Below, piece after piece: positions 1 through 11,288 of a DNA stretch of 64,000 nt; positions within the stretch are counted from its first letter, which is position 1, and each line of letters begins with the position of its first letter. Source of the stretch: Raphanus sativus. Its lineage: Eukaryota > Streptophyta > Magnoliopsida > Brassicales > Brassicaceae. The stretch covers positions 22,529,407-22,593,406 of the forward strand of contig NC_079515.1 of NCBI RefSeq assembly GCF_000801105.2, in the 5' to 3' direction. The translations under genes and the position numbers were made by a program. The notes beneath the pieces were generated by a model that had not been told where the DNA came from, made no database searches, and saw nothing but the letters and a program-made list of their open reading frames with translations.

Positions 1-845
1 CGAGAGGTAGCTCCAAAAAAACATTCTTTTAATATATAGGTCCGATGATGATGTCATATATATGAAAAGATGCAAATAAAATAAGTGTTTTAGTATAAAA
101 AATAAACCACAACAAAAATATAAAAGCTTCTTGAATGCAGTGTTTTCTAATAAAAAGCTTAATTACTAAAATGTAATTCTTAACATTCTTCTTCTTATGC
201 TATCTATTAAATAATCCAAAAACTGATTTCCACACACATTAAAAAGCTAATATCCTCTATTTTGTGGTGGGAAAATCCTAGGGTTTTATTCTGTTGTGAA
301 TTTTTTGAAATATAATTCTACATACCAATAAGATAGTGGATCCTATTATGCACAATTGGTGGACTGTGTATTGCAGTACATTTTTAAAAATTGCCTTTTG
401 TGTGTAGTGGGCACATTTTCCTCACATTCACTTTGGATTAAAGCTGGATGGCAACAAGAAAGGCAAGCAATTAGACCAGACAGTTGCAGGCCACAAGTCT
501 AATGGCTATTTCTAAAGCCTTTACATATATATATTGGTAATGACTATTATATATATACATATATGTGTGTGTGTGTTTGCTGATGATGGAAGAGAAGGCT
601 AGGAAGAAGATCATACATAACTTTACATATATATTATATATGCATGTATGTATGTCCCCTTTCTTTTTCTTGTGTGGGCTCCATCTATAACTTCGTTTCT
701 AGCTTACACTCCTCTAATAAGTGAAGCCCATATGTGGTTTTCATATTTGAACCTAATTACTTAAGAAAGAATCTTCTTTGCGAAGATTGTAATATAAATT
801 TCATCTTTCCTCGTTCTGAAATTAAAGGTGTATCTTTTGAGTTAT
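1..845. other. AT-rich intergenic DNA, no gene seen
   Basis: AT-rich sequence with short TA/GT microsatellite stretches near 520-640. No open frame with protein-like composition and no RNA gene was recognised on either strand. Confidence 0.6.
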
Positions 846-1405
846 TTTTGGGTTCACCCCTAATGTGAACCTTTAGGTTCACCAACCAAACTTGTTATCT
901 TAGATTAATTATCTTTTAAAAAAGGAAACAAAATAATTATCAAATTGTATTATGTTTTTAAAATAAATGTAAAATAAATAAAAATAGTAATTAACAAAAA
1001 AACGAATTTTTGAAAAATAATTTTAAATCCGCCAGCAAAAAACTATACCCTAAACCCTAATCCTAACTCCTAAACCCTAATCCTAACCCATAAACCCTTG
1101 GATAACCCCTAAACCCTTGGATAAATTATAAATTCTAATTCATAAATATCAAACTCTAAATCATAAAAACACTAAATTTTTTAATTCTAAATCTTAAACC
1201 TTTAGATAAATTCTAAACCTTAAAATTTATATATAGTTTTTTTAAATACATTTATACAATTACTATTACTTTTATTTATTTTTACTTTTTTATTTTAAAA
1301 CATAATATAATTTGACAATTATTTTGTTTCCTTTTTCAAAAGATACTCAATCTAAAATAACTAATTTCTATTGGTTGGTGAACCTTATAGGGGGTGAATC
1401 CAAAA
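846..1405. mobile_element. MITE family A, copy 1
   Basis: About 560 bp bounded by inverted repeats: the left end reads TTTTTGGGTTCACC and continues to AGGTTCACCAACCAA; the right end reads TTGGTTGGTGAACC then GGTGAATCCAAAAA. The interior is AT-rich, has no coding capacity and contains several AAACCCTAA telomere-like words near 1040-1120. Two more copies occur at 4687-5277 and 5297-9662. Size, ends and lack of coding point to a non-autonomous DNA transposon; the superfamily is not clear because the target duplication could not be fixed. Confidence 0.75.
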
Positions 1406-3170
1406 AAAAGTCGTATCTTTTTGGTGTGGTCACGAATTTTTGTAATGAGTAGTTTTGTAGTACTACTAACACACACGAGCTTAAAGATGTATGGAGTCAA
1501 TTGATTATATATCAATTTCAATTAGTGTATGTAGATTTAAAAATAAACAAAAGGATTTTGACAGAAATATTTTTTTCTGGAACACTTTGACTGAGAAAAA
1601 TGAATATCAATTAATGGACTTTACACGTTTGTTTGTGTATATATAAAGATCTTTATATAAACGAGCCATGTATTTGTACTTAGATTCAATAATAATAATT
1701 CCATCTGAGGATGTTTTTTTTTTGTAAAGAACATCTCTGAGGATGTTTATATGGTAACTTTTATGGTGCTGAGAAAATTCTGAAAATTACTCATTCCAAA
1801 GAAACATTCTTTGCAAAAAGCAAGTTTCCCAATGAATAGAGTTCAACGGCTGTTTTGAACAGTTCAAAAGAAAAAAATATAATAAACTATGAGAAATTAA
1901 TGCTCGTGTCTTCTCTTGTCAGCCACAGAACTCGAATCCGGTGGAGTATAAATATTGATGTTAGGTCACATTTTATGTTGCCGATTGGAACACTATTTTA
2001 GAAGGCAGATGATCACTGCAGGCAGCATTGATAAAGGAAACAAATATAAAAATCCGTAGCTGACAAGTTTTGTATGAGAAAGATGTGATACGAGTATACG
2101 GCTGTTCTCCATCCCTAAAATAGAACTGTGGAAATATAAAAATAGTATTAATATGAAGTGACTGTTTTCACCATAACCACGAAAAACAACATGTTTTCTT
2201 TATCATAAAACATCAATGATTCGACTTTTGCAACGCATGCTCCTTTTGTAAAATTTGTGCATGTGTGGTCAACATAATAATTCTTATTAACTTATCGAAT
2301 CAAAAGTAAAGAAATGTACGTGAGCTCTTGTAGTTATAGTCAACTTTTGCTAAAAGAATGCCACATTGGAAAAAAAAATGACTCAAGCATCGACCAAACT
2401 GCAGTCAGTATTACAGTATATATAGTTTTCACGGTCGACATCAATTTGCTATTCAAGCATATTAGATAGAAACGAATTATATAGAGATTGTAAAGTATCT
2501 ATACAACTCTGATCGATCGCGAGTCGCGACGAAGGTTAGAGATGTGGGGACACGCTTTCCAGTAGTAATACAGACACTTACGTTCACCTTCCATCGTCTC
2601 TTCTATGCACACACACATTTAAGAAAGAAAAAACTTGTGTGTAGTAAGTGATATACAATTAATGAATGAGAGAGCGAGATAGAAGAGAAATTGAATGAAG
2701 GGTGTCCAAAAGAAAAACAGAATCTGAAACGTCAAATCATGTTAGTTGGGGGTCTTTGTATGCCTTTGGCTCCTTGTGCTTCTGACGGGTCTTGTCCACT
2801 CGCTTTAATGTTTAACTTTTTCTTTCTTTTTTTTTTTATTTTCACTGCGTTGTTAGGGTTTTTGTTTCCTTCTATTTCTTAAACTATTAATCTTGGTTTA
2901 TCTGTTATTAGGGAAATTTATTCTTGTAATCAGGTATTCGTATTATATATTTTCTTTCTTCAATTTCATGTTTTATAAGAAAAGCCTAATTACTTAAGGA
3001 CGAAATACCAATATATATACACACACAAATACTAGGTGGATGCAATTGGTGATATACCACATGCTAAATTTTATTGATCGTCCGTGCAATCAGTATGAAA
3101 ATGCTTCCGACTAACTTAGAAATTTTATTAGTGTTCATGTTCAAGATTATTTATAGAACAGCTACTTAAT
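1406..3170. other. Intergenic DNA, no gene supported
   Basis: Mixed AT-rich sequence. The only longer open stretch (2691-2882) does not begin with ATG and ends in a run of Phe/Leu from poly-T, so it is not taken as a gene. No tRNA, rRNA or convincing microRNA foldback was recognised. Confidence 0.5.
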
Positions 3171-3425
3171 ACTTCATCCGTTTCATTATAAATGTCATTT
3201 TGATATTTTTATAGAGATTAATAAAATTGTGTAATAGACTAATATATCCTTATCTAATGCATAATTAATTAAATAAAAATATTTTAAATAAAAATCTGTT
3301 GGTTATTCAAAAAGGTAAGAATAGATTTAATGTACAAAATTATATTAAAATTATAGAATGACACTTATTTTGAAACAAAATAAAAAACTAAAGTGACACT
3401 TGTTATAAAACAAAATGATTATTTA
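3171..3425. mobile_element. Possible Stowaway-like MITE remnant
   Basis: Begins with a sequence close to the common plant terminal word CTCCNTCCGTTTC (here TTCATCCGTTTC) and contains the repeated word GACACTT with A/T-rich spacers. No clean matching right end is seen, so this is only a degraded candidate. Confidence 0.3.
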
Positions 3426-3745
3426 AAAAAAAATAGAAAATAGAAAATAAATATATGAAAAAGTAGACAAAGGTTTTGACATATGTAAGATTTGTTCAAC
3501 GTTGATACCTATATAGAAGATCATATACACTCGTTCACACAATAAGATGATCGATGGATGCCAAGTATACCACCAATAAGTTTATATATTGGAACCATTC
3601 AACGAAGAAATGTGACCTTTCTTGTCAAGATTAATTATTCCTAGTGATAGATAGTGGAGCTTGTTCCATTGTTGTCCTAACATTTTTACAATTTGTTCAA
3701 AAAAAAAAACTCTTGAAAGGAGTACAAATAAAATGTTGGTTCGAA

Positions 3746-3843
3746 AAATACACTCTTCTTCTTTTCATATACTTTTCAAAGATATTGAAATTCTTGAACC
3801 CAATTTTTTTTTATTAAATACACTTTTCTTCTTTTCATATACT
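3746..3843. repeat. 28-bp direct repeat flanking a 42-bp insert
   Basis: Positions 3746-3773 and 3816-3843 match over 28 bp with one difference. The 42 bp between them contain a T-run. This looks like a small insertion with target duplication or a local templated duplication. Confidence 0.5.
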
Positions 3844-4100
3844 CCATTGCCTCCGATCCCCTTCATGGACCCACCGTATTTCCCTTCTCTGGTGGTTTGA
3901 TGTTGTGTTTGAACCATTATCTATGGAACTACAAGTGTCACTTTATGATTGCTTCTGGAGGATCTGTTTGTTTTGTGAAGTAAATAGTGCTGGCTTTTGA
4001 TGGTAAATAAATGAAGAATATGGGTAGCGTTTTGATCTAATATAGTAAGCATAGAGCAATGCTATATAATAGAAAAGAGTATAAGAGAGTTAAGTTAAAA

Positions 4101-4627
4101 AGGAGGCTGCTTGCTTTCTGCAAGAAGAAACTTGATGAAAGAGTAGCAGAGAGGATGAAGCAGGAGTTAATTGATAGTCACTAGAGCAGAATGTGCTCTC
4201 GGCATTTGGATATTTAGAGAGTGTGGGATTCTCTATGATTACTCCCTTGATCCATGTTTCATGTCCTGCTTAGTTTTAGCCCCTACGTACGGACGCACTT
4301 ATTTGGAATTGCTTATTGAATACTTAGACGTTTTAAGTTACAAAAAAAAAAGAATACTTAGACGTTTTGGTGCTCAGGATGTTTGTCTAACATTCGATTT
4401 CAGCTCAGAACTGCTAGGGAAGCTGCGACATTTGGTGTAACTGGAGCTGCATTGGAGCTGTTTCTACTGCTGCTTTTGCCTGGAAATACTCTAGGAGTCC
4501 ATGGTAAAGGTTGGAAAGTGTTGTGTACTTCTATTTGAGGCTGCTTACACGTTGCCAAATACTGAACTGCTCTGTGTTCGAATTGTTATTTGTATTTCTC
4601 TTAGGTGCCGCATCAAGTGCTGGGGAT
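4101..4627 (+). pseudogene. Gene relic, possibly succinate dehydrogenase subunit 6-like
   Basis: Three coding-like blocks lie in order. Block 1 (4101-4166) reads KKKLDERVAERMKQE near its end. Block 2 (4404-4503) follows a TTTCAG acceptor and reads LRTAREAATFGVTGAA, then after a frameshift GAVSTAAFAWKYSRSP, ending at a GTAAAG donor. Block 3 (from 4605) follows a CTCTTAG acceptor and reads GAASSAG. The AWKYSRSPHGAA-type core resembles a small plant mitochondrial membrane protein that I associate, from memory, with SDH6 (At1g08480), whose map position would fit. No start codon, a shifted frame and an apparent loss of the 3' part show it is not functional. The family name is uncertain; the relic status is firmer. 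Confidence 0.45.
4318..4368 (+). mobile_element. Tiny A-tailed insertion with 17-bp target duplication
   Basis: GAATACTTAGACGTTTT occurs at 4318-4334 and again at 4352-4368. The 17 bp between are AAGTTAC followed by ten A. This has the form of an extremely 5'-truncated retroposon, tail only, lying inside the gene relic. Confidence 0.6.
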
Positions 4628-4686
4628 AGTCAAATCCATCTCCAGACTCTCCTTTATGTTTTCCTTGTCTCAATAAGAAAAGAATT

Positions 4687-5277
4687 TTTTTCTTGGGTTC
4701 ACCACTAGTGTAATTTTTTTTTTTTGACAAACACTACTGTGAATCTTTAGGTTCACCGACCAATGAAAATGAATTATTTCAGATTCTAAATCTTTAAAAA
4801 AATAAAAATAAAAATATTTTCAACTTATATTATATTTTAAATTAAATAAAAATAGTAATAATTACATAATTTTTTAAATATTATTAACACTGTCGGCCGA
4901 AAAACTAAACCTAAATCCGAAACACTAAACCCTAAATCAGAAACCTTAAACCTTTAGATAAAACTTAAACTCTTGGATAAATTATAAATGCTAAATCATA
5001 AACATTAAATACTAAATCTTAAAATACTAAATCATGATTTATCCAAAAGTTTAGGGTTTACCTAAGGGTTTAGGATTAAAGGTTTAGTATTTTGCTGACG
5101 GTGTTAATAATATTAAAAAAAATATTTTGTAGTTAATATTATTTTTTAAAATATAATGTAACTAAAAAATATTTTTATTATTTTGTTTCTTTTTCCAAAA
5201 TACTTCGAATCTGAAATAAGTCATTTTATTGGTTGGCGAACCTACATGTTTACCATAGAGGGTGAACCCAAGAAAAA
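4687..5277. mobile_element. MITE family A, copy 2
   Basis: 591 bp with inverted ends: TTTTTCTTGGGTTCACC at the left and GGTGAACCCAAGAAAAA at the right. The interior aligns with copy 1, including telomere-like AAACCCTAA words. It carries a small insertion at 4714-4731 (twelve T then GACAAA) between imperfect copies of CACTAGTGTAA, which is absent from the other copies. Confidence 0.8.
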
Positions 5278-5689
5278 CTTATAATAAAACGAATAACTCT
5301 TGGGTTAATTCCCTAGGGTGAATCTGTAGGTTCACCAACCAATATGATTTCGCTATTTCATATTCAATATCTTTTAAAAAAAAACAAATATTGTCAAATT
5401 ATATTATATTTTTAAAATTAAAAAATAAAATAAAAAGTAATAGTAGTTGCAAACAAAAAAAATTGGGAAATTGCCAAAAATACCACTTTCATGATACCAC
5501 TTTTCAAGTTTCCACTAACCAACTTTACCATTAAAAATTTAATAGGCAAAGTACATTTATACCCCTAATTAATAAAGCACAAAACTACTCTCTTCTTCTC
5601 CTACATCTCACGAGATCTCATCATCTCAGATTCACATCAACGTTGACGAATTCTCCGGCGGTGACGAGTTTTCCGGCGAGATCCGGCGA

Positions 5690-5800
5690 CGCTGAAGAGA
5701 TGTACAGCGAGATCCAAGGAAGCTACGGCGAGATCCGACGAAGCTACGGCGAGATCCGACGAAGCTACGGCGAGATCCGACGAAGCTACGGCGAGATTTG
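5690..5800. repeat. Short tandem repeat in the left arm of MULE 1
   Basis: About four units of a 21-bp motif with core GAAGCTACGGCGAGATCCGA. A related GACGG-rich array lies near the other end (8860-9050), so the two arms carry similar simple-repeat DNA in opposite orientation. Confidence 0.6.
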
Positions 5801-6593
5801 ACGATGATGACAAGTTCCCGACGAGATCTGACGACCTTGACGATTTCTGCCGAGATTAGACGACACTCACGATTTCTCTGACGACTTCTCTAGCGAGCCT
5901 TCTGACTAACCTGAAAAACTTGACGAGATCTGACGAACTTACCAAGCTCTCTCACGACGTCAACGAAGGTGACAAGATAATAGATGGTGATTTTTGTTCT
6001 ATTTCATTAATTTTAGCTTGATTTCCCAGAATCGATGTACGATGTGTTTCTAGGAAAAGAAAAGAAGTTTTTTTTTTCTGATGAAACTTTATAAATGAGG
6101 TACCAAATTATCTTTTGGACTCAAGCCACAGATGAAGTGGATTTTGTGTTTCTTAGAAGTGGTAGCTTACATGTTCTATTCACTGAATCAAGTATTTCTC
6201 AAAAACTTGGTGTTTGGATTTCTCCAAAAGTAGAGCCTACATTCATTTTAGATGTGGAAGAGTTGATTCAAAAGTCACTTGAAGTTGCTGGCTTTGTTGC
6301 ACACCAACTGTTTGATCAAATGATTTTAAGAGGAATGAAAGAACAACAACACAAGGTCTCGAATAAAATACCAAAAACATAGCGATTCAAATATAAACTC
6401 AAGAAAGGAAGACATAATTTCAGTGACAAGGTTTTTACAATTATTTCTTAAAAATGATTTATAAGCCTCTATAAAACGTTATAAGACTTCATAAAATAAT
6501 CACCTTTTGATATTCTACAAATCCTTATAAATGATTTTATAAATCCTTATAAATAACTTTAAATATTCTTATAAAACTAAAGAACATGTGCAT

Positions 6594-6673
6594 GCTTTGT
6601 AAAGAGATGATGATACGTGGCAGATTCTAAGGCACATGCGGACAGCAAGTAATGCTCCACCGCTTCAGAAATT
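6594..6673. repeat. 80-bp direct repeat, copy 1
   Basis: Begins GCTTTGTAAAGAGATGATGA and ends CGCTTCAGAAATT. A second copy at 7053-7132 differs at two positions. The spacing is 459 bp, inside MULE 1. The block is more GC-rich than its surroundings. Confidence 0.8.
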
Positions 6674-7052
6674 TTACATACCCTTATAAATTGTTTACTA
6701 ATCCTTTATAATGGTGTATAAACTTTATAAATTATTTTTATAAATTATTAATAAATTATTATACAAACCATTATAAATTGTTTTATAAGGCTTTCTAAAT
6801 GGTTATAGACTCTTTTAGTTGATTTATAAACAGATACAACTCTTAAAGTACCCCTTATAAATTGAATATAAGCTTTCATAAAGTTTTTATAAACCCCTAT
6901 TAATAGTATATATACCCCTTCTAAATTATTTATAAACTTTCATAACATTTTTATAAATATTTATAAATGGTTTATATATTTTATAACTTGTTTTATATGC
7001 TTTTATTATTGTTTTATATACTCTTACAAATAATTTTGCATACCCTTATAAA

Positions 7053-7132
7053 GCTTTGTAAAGAGATGATGATACGTGGCAGATTCTGAGGCACATGCGG
7101 ACAGCAAGTAAGGCTCCACCGCTTCAGAAATT
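7053..7132. repeat. 80-bp direct repeat, copy 2
   Basis: Second copy of the block at 6594-6673; the differences are A to G in the word ATTCTAAGG and T to G in AGTAATGC. Function unknown. Confidence 0.8.
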
Positions 7133-7261
7133 CCAAGTTATTATATATCAGCCTTTTCATTTACTGATATCTGAGATACATGGGCCAGCTATAAATATTT
7201 ATAAGTTATTATTTATCAACCTTTTCATCTCTGAGTTTATATAATACTTTATAAACAAGTA

Positions 7262-7590
7262 TATCTGAGTTTTATAAAGGTTTATAAGGGGTTATAAGTT
7301 ATATAATCTCTTCATGAAACTAGTAAATCTGAGTTTTATAAAGATTTATAAGGGGTTATAAGCTACATAATACTTTACAAACTAGTATATCATGAGTTTT
7401 ATAAAGGTTTATAAGGGGTTATAAGTTATATAATCTCCTCATGAAATTTGTATATCTGAGTTTTATAAAGGTTTATAAAAGGTTATAAGTTATATAATCT
7501 CTTCATGAAACTTGTATATCTGAGTTTTATAAAGGTTTATAAGGGGTTATAAGTTATATAATCTCTTCATGAAACTTGTATATCTGAGTA
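7262..7590. repeat. Tandem array, about five units of 64 bp
   Basis: Unit starts TCTGAGTTTTATAAAGGTTT and contains AAGGGGTTATAAGTTATA and CTCTTCATGAAAC. Units begin near 7262, 7328, 7391, 7456 and 7520, with a partial one near 7584. It lies inside MULE 1 and resembles a small minisatellite. Confidence 0.75.
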
Positions 7591-8859
7591 GTTATATAAT
7601 CTCTTTATAAGGGGTTGAGGCAATATATCCATTGTTGAAGGATGTGGCTCTTTCACCAGATATGCCTTTTTGTGTTGATTGTATTTTTGAGGTACTTTAG
7701 AAAAATTAACTTGTAAGCCATTATAAATCAGTTTATAAATGTTTATAAATCACTTTTGAGTTCCGTATACTCATTTTGCCTAGCATTCTTCACAAGAATT
7801 CTCAAGTTCACATGTTCATATGTTTTGAACAGCTCAAGAAAACCCCCTAAACAATTTTCATTCCTTTTATAATTTATTAAATGTTTTATAAACCTTTATA
7901 AATGGATTTTACTTTTAAAAATAATTTATAAACCCTTATAAATAGATTATAAACTTTACAAACTGTTTCATAAACTTTTACAAATGATTTCTAATATCTT
8001 ATTTGTTCTTCATATTTCCTTTGCTCTTCTTTCATGTATTATTTTCTTATATATGTTACAAAAAAGCAAATTCACAAATCCTTGTTCCCATTAGTTTTTT
8101 TCGTTTTATATCATTATTGAACTGTCAAAATCCATGTCATCAAGATCAGATGTGTTGGGGTCACCAAATGTTTGTATTCATTAGGAAATCCAAACATTGT
8201 ATTCATTGCTATCTAACTGCAAGACGAAATAAAAATATGATGTTAACTTTTAATCATGGTCTAAAGATACCTTATCCAAACGTAATATTCATGTATTTTG
8301 ATAACAGTTTTACAAAGAATATAGGATAATAAAAGACAAGACTTCTCAAATTCACACATTTATATGTTTTTATAGACATATGAGCAACTCTTGTTTAAAA
8401 ACTTCTTTGTAAACCTTGTAAAGCATTGAATTGTACTATCGACCCTAAAACCCAGATTTATAAGAGGATATAATTCTTTAAAATGCAATGTTCACTATTC
8501 GAAAAGCTTTCTTCTAACCATAATTATTCAAATGACAAGTCTAAATTAAATCAACTTTATTTTTTTTGTTTCAGATAACAGAGAAACGAAAATCATAAAA
8601 TCACTTGAACCCAGATTTATAAAGGTTTATAATTTTTTGAAAACTCAATGTTTGCTATTGAAACTATTTCTTTTAGATCGACATGTTCTAAACGATTTTT
8701 TATATCAGAAAGAACAAATTCAAAAAAAATTACTTGAATCAAACAAAAAATACAAAATAGAAACATACATGTGTGAATCGTGGTGAGGAGCCAACATCTT
8801 TGAGGTTTTAATCGTGATTCTTGTAATCTCTTGTCGCTGGTTGTGTGAGAGAGTGATGA

Positions 8860-9050
8860 TGGATCTCGACGAAGATGACGACGGATCTCGACGGAGACGA
8901 CAACGAATCGCGACGGAGACGACGATGGATCTCGACGGAGATGACGATGGATCTCGACGACTGTGGATCTCGACGGATTTGACGACGTCGATGACCAAGA
9001 CGACGACGGCGAGACTGGATGAAGACGACACGATGCTGGAAAGACGTCGA
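8860..9050. repeat. GACGG/GATCTCGACGG imperfect array, right arm of MULE 1
   Basis: Repeats of GATCTCGACG and GACGACGATGG words. Open frames on both strands here encode only Asp/Glu/Arg or Ser/Val-rich repeats and arise from the repeat, so no gene is called. Confidence 0.6.
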
Positions 9051-9662
9051 CGATGACAGAAACGAGAGAAGAAAAATTTAATGGAGGAGAAGATAAGGTA
9101 GGGTCAGTTTTGTCTTTTACACATTAATAAAAGGTGTATTTGTGAAAATGTCCATCTATTAGTGGTATTGTTGAATTGTGTATCATACAAAGTGTAGTTA
9201 CGAAATTTCCCCAAAAAACTTTTTGAAAAAAAATTTTGATACCGTCATCGAAACATTAAATCTTAAAACTTTGAGTAAACCCTAAACCTTAGAAAAATCA
9301 TAAAACTTAGGATTTAGGATTTATCCAAAGTTTTAGAGTTTACCCAAGAATTTAGATCTAGTATTTAGGATTTATGGTTTAGTATTTAAGGTTTAGGGTT
9401 TAGTATTCTACTAAATATGATAAAATATTTTTTAAAAATTTCAAAGATTTAAAATTTATCTAAGGGTTTAGAATTTATCATAGATTTAGGGTTTAAGATT
9501 TAGTGTTTTGCTGATGATATTTTCTTTAAAAAAAACTTTTTTGCAATTACTATTATTTTTATTTTAAAAATATAATATAACTTGATAATATTTATTTCTT
9601 TGTTTTTAAATATTCAATATGAAAAACGAATTATTATTGATCGGTGAACGTAATCCAAGAAT

Positions 9663-11288
9663 TAATCTTATAAAGTATGCGAATGTTTTGAAATTTGATA
9701 TGTATTGAAAGTAACCAATTAGTGTAAAAAGTTACAATTTTGGGGAAATAAAAGGAATCTTCCAAAATAAATGTAGCTTAAAACATAAATCGTAATGGGC
9801 TAAGGAAAGACCCAAGTAAATCCCAAATATTATTATGAGCCTGAACAAACCGACCCAGCACGAAGCACGGGGCCAGAGTCGATGATCAGCGAGGAAAGCT
9901 TTGGCTCATCTGGCTCGAGAGCAAGGATAAGAAAACACCTTCTTAGACCATCCCCATTGAGGATTTTTAAAAGAAGTTCACACAAAAACCAAGAAAAAAT
10001 AATAATATAATAATGTATTTGCAGTGAACCCAGGACGTAGGAAGTCTTTGCGGTGAACCGAGTTTGTCACTATTCTGTGAGCCCCACGCCACATGGCGGC
10101 CTACAACTGGTTCGCTTATTTTTTTTATTTTTTATTTTTTAAATAAATCAAACCGAAAAAAAAAAATAATAAAAAAATACTTTTATGACTCCGTCTCACC
10201 AGTTTGCTGATGAGCTTATCCTTAGATCGTTCTTTAAGAGCCAAGAAGAGAAGAAAAAGAAAGAAGGAATGAGAGAGGATTCAATGAGAGATGAATAGGC
10301 ATTATTTGATCTCGAGGAAGAAGAAGAGGAGGTGACGGTGCAATGATTGATAGCTTGGTTTCGCACTCGTCAGACTTAGCTCTCTCCTGAGCAATTCAGC
10401 TTAGTCCCGTTTTTAATTTCTGATCTTTTGCACACTTTAGCTCTCTCCCGAGCAATTCAAAAGTTTTTTTTATTAGGATAAATGTAACATTCATCAGTAG
10501 AAATTATTTGATTGATTACTGACAAACTTCACAATAGATGAAAAAGAGAACATATACGTTATTATTTATTTTTTGATCAACACATACGTTATTTTTAATA
10601 TGTTTGGAGTAAATCATTAAAAAAAATCTTCGTTGTTAAACTTTCCTTTTTGTTGATATATATATTTTATAAAAGAGTTAAATCCGAATCTATTAAAAAT
10701 AAAGATTTAATTTTTGGGTGGAAATACAGTTCAAAGATAGACTATTTTTTGGCATTCAAATAAACCGAAAAGAATAGTTTATATCCGTGTGGCCGGTGGA
10801 ATTTGAACCTTGTTGATATATCTTTGTTATGAAAGAATAACGTTTTCTATTTATTTTAGCATATGATTTCCCACTTTACTTTGGAACCAATTGAACAAAA
10901 TATCTGCTCAAGTGAATCAATCCTTCTGGGCTTTATTAAAGTAAAGACACTACAAAACAAGTAATCTAAAATTCCATAGACTGTAGAAAGGACAGTTGGC
11001 AGATAAAATTATATTTTTGAAAGACGGGAGTATAGAGAAGCGAAGACAGCAAAAGTAAGCTGAGAGATCACGTGGGGACGGAGAAGGAGGCGTTGGTATA
11101 TGATTGGACCGACCAGTTTGAACTGTTTCATGTTATCACCAAACATCAAGACTTGGCCACATGCCGCCAGTGACGAGCTCATTACTTTATGTATAGACGA
11201 CTCCTCTTCCTATTATTACTTTTATAGCAAAGAAAAGTGTCTAGAATCAAGAAAATCGGAAGAGGAAAAGAGGGGAAGAACAAGAATT
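9663..11288. other. Intergenic DNA and upstream region of the ENODL gene
   Basis: AT-rich, with a possible transposon edge near 9955 (ACCATCCCCATTG, a word often seen at plant MITE ends) and two copies of TTAGCTCTCTCC...GAGCAATTCA near 10376 and 10438. The last 250 bp are the likely promoter and leader of the next gene. No other gene is seen. Confidence 0.5.

Larger units (their letters stand above)
5465..9212. mobile_element. Mutator-like (MULE-type) element 1, non-autonomous
   Basis: The left end reads GGGAAATTGCCAAAAATACC; the reverse complement of the right end reads GGGGAAATTTCGTAACTACA, and both ends continue with partly matching ACTTT...ATGATAC words. The flanks AAAAAAATT (5456-5464) and AAAAAACTT (9213-9221) agree at 8 of 9 bases, the 9-bp duplication length typical of Mutator-like elements. 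Inside, GAC/GAG-rich imperfect repeats sit near both ends and the middle is full of ATAAA/TTATAA words. The frame at 6095-6382 (95 codons from ATG) has no similarity I recognise. No transposase is visible. It interrupts MITE copy 3. Confidence 0.65.
5297..9662. mobile_element. MITE family A, copy 3, split by a Mutator-like element
   Basis: The left part (5297-5464) begins with CTTGGGTTAATTCC and AGGTTCACCAACCAA. The right part (9213-9662) ends with GATCGGTGAACG and TAATCCAAGAATT. Removing the 3748-bp element at 5465-9212 and one target copy leaves about 609 bp, close to copy 2. It lies only about 20 bp from copy 2. Confidence 0.75.

Noticed and set aside
1040..1120. Interstitial telomere
   Set aside because: The AAACCCTAA words are imperfect and occur in the same place in other copies of the MITE, so they belong to the transposon.
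2691..2882. Open frame of 63 codons
   Set aside because: It does not begin with ATG and ends in poly-T-derived Phe/Leu; no domain and no splice context.
8720..9056. Overlapping frames on both strands of about 80-100 codons
   Set aside because: They are translations of the GACGG simple repeat in the MULE arm, with biased Asp/Arg or Ser/Val composition.
11100..11288. N-terminal extension of the early-nodulin-like protein from the upstream ATG
   Set aside because: It would bury the signal peptide 63 residues inside the protein; the ATG at 11289 gives a normal secreted family member.
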